Below are positions 59,347 to 64,000 of a stretch of DNA of 64,000 bases, one piece after another (position 1 is the first letter of the stretch; every line of letters starts with the position of its first letter). A model generated the notes under the pieces. The model had not been told where the DNA came from and searched no databases. It saw only the letters and a program-made list of their open reading frames with translations. Origin of the DNA: Lachnospiraceae bacterium (lineage in GTDB: Bacteria; Bacillota; Clostridia; Lachnospirales; Lachnospiraceae); assembly GCA_024699325.1 (NCBI GenBank), contig JAILPS010000009.1, positions 62,001-126,000 on the forward strand, written 5' to 3'. The position numbers and the translations under genes were made by a program.

Positions 59347-60587
59347 ACAACACTAAACCCCTGACTGTTTTGCAGGTGAACAACTACATTAAGCAGATGT
59401 TTGCGAGCGATTACATGCTCAAAAGCGTCAGGGTTTCAGGAGAGATATCAAACATCAAATATCACACAACAGGGCATGTGTATTTCACACTTAAGGATGA
59501 GAGCTCTGCGATTGACTGTGTGATGTTTTCAAGCTATGCAGCTAAGCTTAAGACGCGTTTTCAAAACGGCGATAAGGTGGTTGCAGCTGGAAGCGTGAGC
59601 GTCTATGAGAAGGCCGGCAGGTACCAGATCTATGTCACAGGCATGGAAAAGGCGGGGCTTGGAGACCTCTACGAGCAGTTTGAGAGGCTTAAGCAGAAGC
59701 TAAATGCTGAGGGCTTGTTTGATAAATCCCACAAGAAGGCGATTCCTGAGTTTGCACAGACTATCGGCATCGTCACAGCCTCAACAGGCGCGGCGGTGAG
59801 GGATATTGTCAATGTTTCGAGAAGAAGGAATCCATATGTTCAGCTGATTCTATATCCTGCCTTGGTGCAGGGAGAGTTTGCAGCTGAGAGCATAGCCGAG
59901 GGCATCAGGGCACTAGACGCCATCGGCGTAGATGTGATGATTGTGGGAAGAGGCGGAGGCTCCATAGAAGATCTCTGGGCATTTAACGAGGAGATTGTGG
60001 CCCGCGCCATCTATGAATGCGACACACCTGTTATAAGCGCTGTAGGCCACGAGACTGACACCACAATCGCCGATTTTGTGTCGGACCTTCGAGCGCCCAC
60101 GCCAAGCGCGGCGGCTGAGCTTGCTGTGTTCAGGCTTAAGGATGTGCTTGACAGGTTGGCAGGCTATAAGGACAGCCTCTACGAGGCGGTTATGGATGAT
60201 GTGGATGACTTGAGAAACAGGCTTAAACATTTTGAGGCCGGTCTTAGGATACATCATCCGGGTTATATTCTATCGGGCCAGAGGCAGGAGCTGTTATCCA
60301 TAAGTGATAAGCTTATGTTTGTGCTCAATACGAAGTATGAGAGGTACACCAGAAGGCTTGAAAACTATGCTCACAGGCTTGACAAGAAGTCGCCTCTCAA
60401 GCGTATTTCAGGCGGCTACGGCTATGTCATGACGAATGACGGAAAACCGCTCTTAAGTGTGGAGAACGTCTCCACAGGGGATGACATAAGCATTTACCTG
60501 AGAGATGGCAAGCTTAGAGCGCAGGTGACAGACACAGAGCATACAGGCGACATATCCAGACAGTTGGAGAAGAAGAATGAAGATTAA
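59337..60587 (+). CDS. xseA: Exodeoxyribonuclease VII large subunit
   Basis: Degrades single-stranded DNA in a complex with XseB. The 416-residue protein has an N-terminal OB-fold ([21 protein letters not shown] in part) and a catalytic region with [14 protein letters not shown] near residue 140, [14 protein letters not shown] near 200 and [16 protein letters not shown] near 240, where dots mark variation. A long coiled C-terminus binds XseB. Translation is coupled to nusB by overlap, and xseB overlaps its end by 11 bases. Confidence 0.96.
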   Translation: MPLNNTKPLTVLQVNNYIKQMFASDYMLKSVRVSGEISNIKYHTTGHVYFTLKDESSAIDCVMFSSYAAKLKTRFQNGDKVVAAGSVSVYEKAGRYQIYVTGMEKAGLGDLYEQFERLKQKLNAEGLFDKSHKKAIPEFAQTIGIVTASTGAAVRDIVNVSRRRNPYVQLILYPALVQGEFAAESIAEGIRALDAIGVDVMIVGRGGGSIEDLWAFNEEIVARAIYECDTPVISAVGHETDTTIADFVSDLRAPTPSAAAELAVFRLKDVLDRLAGYKDSLYEAVMDDVDDLRNRLKHFEAGLRIHHPGYILSGQRQELLSISDKLMFVLNTKYERYTRRLENYAHRLDKKSPLKRISGGYGYVMTNDGKPLLSVENVSTGDDISIYLRDGKLRAQVTDTEHTGDISRQLEKKNED

Positions 60588-60792
60588 TGAGGGCTTTGAA
60601 CAGCTAGAAGAAATATTATCCAGAATGGAGAAGGATGACCAGCCCATCGAGGAGGCATTTGCCGACTACGAGAAGGGCATGAAGCTTATCCATGAACTTA
60701 ACGCCAAACTAACTGATGTTGAGAAGAGGCTTCTCGTTCTTAACACCCAGACAGGAGAGCTTGAAGAAGATGAAGAAGACAGATTACAGTGA
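60577..60792 (+). CDS. xseB: Exodeoxyribonuclease VII small subunit
   Basis: A 71-residue helical partner of XseA. It has the family pattern FEQLEEILSRMEKDDQPIEEAFADYEKGM, seen here in parts, and an acidic C-terminus. Its start is inside xseA, 11 bases before that stop and behind GGAG, and its end overlaps the ispA start by 23 bases. Such overlaps keep XseA and XseB in balance. Length and context are normal. Confidence 0.95.
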   Translation: MKINEGFEQLEEILSRMEKDDQPIEEAFADYEKGMKLIHELNAKLTDVEKRLLVLNTQTGELEEDEEDRLQ

Positions 60793-61666
60793 TGTTTTTA
60801 AGAAGAGAGTTGATGAGACCGAGAAGATAATAGAGAGCTTCCTTCCGTCAGAGGAGGGAGAGGCCAGGATTATTTTTGAGGCCATGAACTATTCTGTTCT
60901 GGCGGGCGGCAAGAGACTCAGACCACTGATAATGTGGGAAAGCTATAAGGCATTTGGTGGAAGCGGCAGAGAGATTGAGCCTTTTATGGCGGCTATGGAG
61001 TGCATTCACACATATTCCTTAGTTCACGACGATCTGCCATGCATGGACAACGACGAATTCCGCCGCGGCAAGAAGACCACATGGAGTGCCTACGGCTATG
61101 ACATAGGTGTTTTGTGCGGCGACGCGCTTCTAAACTATGCATTTGAGACAGCAGTTAAGGCTTTCCCGCTCACAGATGACGTTAATAAGTGCGCCAGGGC
61201 GATGAAGGTTCTGGCAGATAAGTCAGGATGCTATGGCATGCTTGGCGGACAGGTTGTGGACGTTATCAACACAGATAAGGCAGTAAATGCTGACCAGCTA
61301 GACCTTATATTCAGGCTCAAAACAGGAGCGCTCATCCAGTCATCCATGATGATTGGTGCCATTATGGCGGGGGCTTCTGATGAGATGGTAAGAGTTGTGG
61401 AGGAGATTGGCCTTAAGGTCGGCGTGGCATTTCAGATTAGGGACGATATTTTGGACTGCACGAGCACCACAGAGGTTTTAGGCAAGCCCGTGGGAAGCGA
61501 CGAGAAGAATAATAAGACAACCTATGTGTCATTATACGGCCTTGATAAGGCTCAGGCGGATGTTTTAAGCCTCATGGAGGATTCCGAGAGACTGTTGAGA
61601 CAGATACCTGGCGACACAGAATTTTTAGGGTATATTTTTGATCTTCTGATTAACAGAAGTAAATAA
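60770..61666 (+). CDS. ispA: Farnesyl diphosphate synthase (geranyltranstransferase)
   Basis: Condenses isopentenyl diphosphate with allylic diphosphates to make geranyl and farnesyl diphosphate. The 298-residue protein has the first Asp-rich motif in VHDDLPCMDND near residue 83 and the second in QIRDDILD near 226. The tract GGKRLRPLI near 46 binds IPP. I use ATG 60770, 12 bases after AGGAG, because it yields the typical N-terminus; an earlier frame extends into xseB. dxs, which starts the same pathway, follows 22 bases later. Confidence 0.95.
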   Translation: MKKTDYSDVFKKRVDETEKIIESFLPSEEGEARIIFEAMNYSVLAGGKRLRPLIMWESYKAFGGSGREIEPFMAAMECIHTYSLVHDDLPCMDNDEFRRGKKTTWSAYGYDIGVLCGDALLNYAFETAVKAFPLTDDVNKCARAMKVLADKSGCYGMLGGQVVDVINTDKAVNADQLDLIFRLKTGALIQSSMMIGAIMAGASDEMVRVVEEIGLKVGVAFQIRDDILDCTSTTEVLGKPVGSDEKNNKTTYVSLYGLDKAQADVLSLMEDSERLLRQIPGDTEFLGYIFDLLINRSK

Positions 61667-61688
61667 GGGTTTAAAGAAGGCAGTAGTA

Positions 61689-63563
61689 ATGATTCTTGAT
61701 AAAATTAATAAGGCCGGCGATATCAAACATATTCCGAAGTCACAGTATGATGAGCTGGCCGGAGAGATTAGGAGTTTTCTCATCGAGAAGACCAGCAAGG
61801 CGGGGGGACACTTAGCGTCAAACCTGGGTGTCGTGGAGCTGACCATGGCTCTCCATCTTGTGTTTAATCCTCCAAGAGATAAGATAATATGGGATGTGGG
61901 CCATCAGTCGTACACGCACAAGATTCTTACAGGTCGCAAGGATAACTTCGACACACTCAGGTCTTTCGGCGGTATGAGCGGTTTCCCCAAGAGAAAGGAG
62001 AGCGCCTGCGACTGTTTTGACACAGGGCACAGCTCTACGAGCATCTCTGCGGGGCTTGGAATGGCAACAGCCAGAGATCTGAGGGGCGCAAACTACAGCG
62101 TCATAAGCGTGATAGGAGATGGCTCGCTCACAGGCGGTATGGCCTACGAGGCGCTCAACAACGCATCTAATCTCAAGACTAATTTCATAATAGTTTTAAA
62201 CGACAACACAATGTCCATATCGCCAAATGTGGGCGGTATCAGCACATTTTTATCAAACCTTAGAACCTCGGACAAATACACAGAGCTCAAGCAGAGTGTG
62301 ACCGCAGGAATTAAGGAAATCCCCGGACTAGGTAAGGGATTATATAACACCATCAGCGGAACGAAGAAGTCCATCAAACAGGCTTTTGTCAAGGGCGGAA
62401 TGCTGTTTGAGGACATGGACATAACATACCTCGGACCGTTTGACGGACACGATGTGGAACAGCTTATCAGGGCTTTTAAGAGCGCGAGAAGGGTTCAGGG
62501 ACCTGTTATCGTGCATGTCATAACCAAGAAGGGCAAGGGCTATAAGCCGGCTTATGAAAACCCCAGCAAATTCCACGGAGTTGATCCATTTGACATAGAG
62601 ACAGGCAAGTCAATCAAAAAATACAAGGGAATCACATACTCCTCTGTCTTTGAACAGACCATGGTCAAGCTTGGAAGTAAGCACCAGAATCTTGTGGCTA
62701 TTACAGCAGCCATGATGGAGGGAACGGGCCTCAGCTCGTTTGCACATGCATTCCCCGACAGGTTTTTTGATGTGGGAATAGCTGAGCAGCACGCGGTGAC
62801 ATTTGCCGCAGGACTGGCCTCACAGGGCTATCATCCCGTGGTTGCAGTGTATTCGTCATTCCTTCAGAGAAGCTTCGACCAGATACTGCACGACGTGTGT
62901 ATTCAGGATCTTCCTGTCATATTTGCCGTCGACAGGGCAGGAATTGTCGGCGCTGACGGCGAGACACATCAGGGAATATTTGACCTGTCATATCTTAACG
63001 CCATACCAAACATGACGGTTTTGGCGCCGGGAAGCGATGAGGAGTTTAAGAAATGCCTGGAATTCGCCGCAGAATTTAAACACCCCATAGCCATAAGATA
63101 TCCGAGAGGAAGCGCATATCACGCCCAGGGCGATGTATCACCTATCAAGCCACATAAGGCCGAGGTGATAAAAGAGGAATCAAGAGTTGCTCTTCTTGCC
63201 CTTGGTTCCATGGTTGAGACTTCCCTTGAGGTTCATGACAAGCTTGCCTCCATGGACACGCAAAGCAGTGTAATTAACATGAGGTTTGAGAAGCCTTTTG
63301 ACACGGATGTGATAAACCGTATGGCCAAAAACCACGAGGTTTTGGTGACGCTTGAGGAGAATATTTCAAGCGGCGGTTTTGGAGAGCGCATAAGCACTTA
63401 TGTCATGGACAACAATATCAACACCAGAGTGCTCAGAATATGTCTTCCGGACGGTTACATAGAGCACGGCGACGTTCCTTCGCTTAAGAAGCTCACAGGA
63501 ATAGACGCGGACAGCATCACAGATAAGATTACGGAGTTTTTGGCTTATGAAGAGCAGACTTGA
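61689..63563 (+). CDS. dxs: 1-Deoxy-D-xylulose-5-phosphate synthase
   Basis: Condenses pyruvate and glyceraldehyde 3-phosphate, using thiamine diphosphate, in the first step of the MEP isoprenoid pathway. The 624-residue protein has the ThDP motif GDGSLTGGMAYEALNN near residue 145, ISPNVG near 180 and the GIAEQHAV segment near 365 that contains the catalytic Glu. The C-terminal transketolase domain is complete. Its 3' end overlaps the tlyA start by 17 bases, keeping the usual ispA-dxs-tlyA order of Clostridia. Confidence 0.98.
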   Translation: MILDKINKAGDIKHIPKSQYDELAGEIRSFLIEKTSKAGGHLASNLGVVELTMALHLVFNPPRDKIIWDVGHQSYTHKILTGRKDNFDTLRSFGGMSGFPKRKESACDCFDTGHSSTSISAGLGMATARDLRGANYSVISVIGDGSLTGGMAYEALNNASNLKTNFIIVLNDNTMSISPNVGGISTFLSNLRTSDKYTELKQSVTAGIKEIPGLGKGLYNTISGTKKSIKQAFVKGGMLFEDMDITYLGPFDGHDVEQLIRAFKSARRVQGPVIVHVITKKGKGYKPAYENPSKFHGVDPFDIETGKSIKKYKGITYSSVFEQTMVKLGSKHQNLVAITAAMMEGTGLSSFAHAFPDRFFDVGIAEQHAVTFAAGLASQGYHPVVAVYSSFLQRSFDQILHDVCIQDLPVIFAVDRAGIVGADGETHQGIFDLSYLNAIPNMTVLAPGSDEEFKKCLEFAAEFKHPIAIRYPRGSAYHAQGDVSPIKPHKAEVIKEESRVALLALGSMVETSLEVHDKLASMDTQSSVINMRFEKPFDTDVINRMAKNHEVLVTLEENISSGGFGERISTYVMDNNINTRVLRICLPDGYIEHGDVPSLKKLTGIDADSITDKITEFLAYEEQT

Positions 63564-64000
63564 CGTGTTTTTAGTGGAGAAGGGGTTGGCCCCCTCAAGA
63601 TCGAGAGCACAGAGCCTGATTGAGAGCGGATGCATAAGCGTTAACGGCAAAGCCGCCGCTAAGTCAAGCATGACGGTTGAGGAAGAAGACGAGGTCACAG
63701 TCACAGGGCTTGACCATCCCTTTGTTAGCAGAGGAGGTCTCAAGCTTCTTAAGGCTCTTGAGTGTTTTAATGTGGATGTGACTGATAAAACCTGCGCTGA
63801 CTTAGGCGCCAGCACGGGAGGCTTCACAGACTGTCTCCTTAAGCACGGCGCAGATTATGTCTACGCTGTGGACACAGGTCATGACCAGCTAAGCGAAGAG
63901 CTTAAGTCTAACAGCCATGTCTGCAATATGGAGGGCGTTAACGCAAGAGACCTGAACGCTTCTGATTTTGAGCGCAGGATAAGCGTGGTGGTGAGCGATG
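63547..64000 (+). CDS. tlyA: TlyA family rRNA (cytidine-2'-O)-methyltransferase, N-terminal part (cut by right edge)
   Basis: The frame opens at ATG 63547 inside the end of dxs and stays open to the right edge, giving 151 residues of a protein that is usually about 270. An S4 RNA-binding domain covers residues 1-65 (VFLVEKGLAPSRSRAQSLI), and the methyltransferase domain begins with ADLGASTGGFTDCLL near residue 83, a SAM-binding motif. TlyA methylates 16S and 23S rRNA cytidines in some bacteria; clostridial members may have the same role or a haemolysin-like name only. The ribosome binding site GGAG is 10 bases upstream. Confidence 0.9.
   Translation, partial: MKSRLDVFLVEKGLAPSRSRAQSLIESGCISVNGKAAAKSSMTVEEEDEVTVTGLDHPFVSRGGLKLLKALECFNVDVTDKTCADLGASTGGFTDCLLKHGADYVYAVDTGHDQLSEELKSNSHVCNMEGVNARDLNASDFERRISVVVSD

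Noticed and set aside
1-64000. tRNA, rRNA, CRISPR, insertion sequence, prophage, secretion or toxin system
   Set aside because: I looked through all intergenic gaps and all genes on both strands and saw no repeat-spacer arrays, transposases, integrases or tRNA-like cloverleaf sequences.

Overview
The window looks like a single stretch of chromosome from a low-to-mid GC Firmicute of class Clostridia, most likely a Lachnospiraceae member related to Butyrivibrio, Roseburia or Coprococcus. The evidence is gene order (DUF177-rpmF-plsX-acpP-rnc-smc-ftsY, ylxM-ffh-rpsP-khpA-rimM-trmD-rplS, xseA-xseB-ispA-dxs-tlyA, DUF512-der-plsY-gpsA), sigma-A promoters with extended -10 boxes, strong Shine-Dalgarno sequences, NfnAB energy coupling, and an intracellular mannan-oligosaccharide cluster. 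I saw no rRNA, tRNA, CRISPR array, insertion sequence or phage gene. No gene-free gap exceeds about 210 bases.

Layout. 1-5412: end of a PP2C phosphatase, a PASTA Ser/Thr kinase, rsgA, rpe and thiN (cell-wall signalling, ribosome assembly, small metabolism). 5420-12366: four genes that would deacetylate and hydrolyse galactomannan-type oligosaccharides (SGNH esterase, GH36 alpha-galactosidase, GH2 beta-mannosidase, aldose 1-epimerase), all without signal peptides. 12389-16818: a small zinc-finger membrane protein, polA, coaE and a WalJ-like metallo-hydrolase. 16891-18540: an ACT protein plus a UPF0210 protein with its own promoter and terminator. 18634-24530: AI-2E exporter, diguanylate cyclase, SLC13-like permease, panE-like reductase, UPF0340 protein and an S1-domain protein. 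24577-25818 (minus): tmcAL.

25989-27026: pta alone, without ackA. 27108-34673: DUF177, rpmF (L32, only 59 residues), plsX, acpP, rnc, smc and an ftsY with an unusual C-terminal extension. 34690-35913: ilvA. 36124-40214: ylxM, ffh, rpsP, khpA, rimM, trmD, rplS, subdivided by an internal terminator, a new promoter and a probable L19 leader. 40269-44771: a four-helix membrane protein, two type I signal peptidases flanking rbgA, rnhB, yraN and pgeF. 44808-46004 (minus): a long-form PRPP synthetase.

46215-52229: a DUF512 radical-SAM protein, der, plsY, gpsA, maf and a SurA/PrsA-like lipoprotein. 52244-53992 (minus): rqcH. 54189-57990: xylB, then nfnA and nfnB. 58039-64000: rlmH, asp23, nusB, xseA, xseB, ispA, dxs and the start of tlyA.

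Most of the window is housekeeping: protein targeting (ftsY, ffh, lepB x2), ribosome assembly and rRNA/tRNA modification (rsgA, rbgA, der, rimM, trmD, rlmH, tlyA, tmcAL), phospholipid synthesis (plsX, acpP, plsY, gpsA) and isoprenoids (ispA, dxs). Only three genes lie on the minus strand, and each is separated from its convergent neighbour by a hairpin that can terminate in both directions. The best candidates for less-described biology are the ACT-UPF0210 unit, the DUF512 protein next to der, the FtsY C-terminal extension, the orphan zinc-finger membrane protein, the long PRPP synthetase, and several regulatory overlaps: a palindrome over a -35 box, a -35 box inside a terminator arm, and a terminator touching the rimM Shine-Dalgarno.
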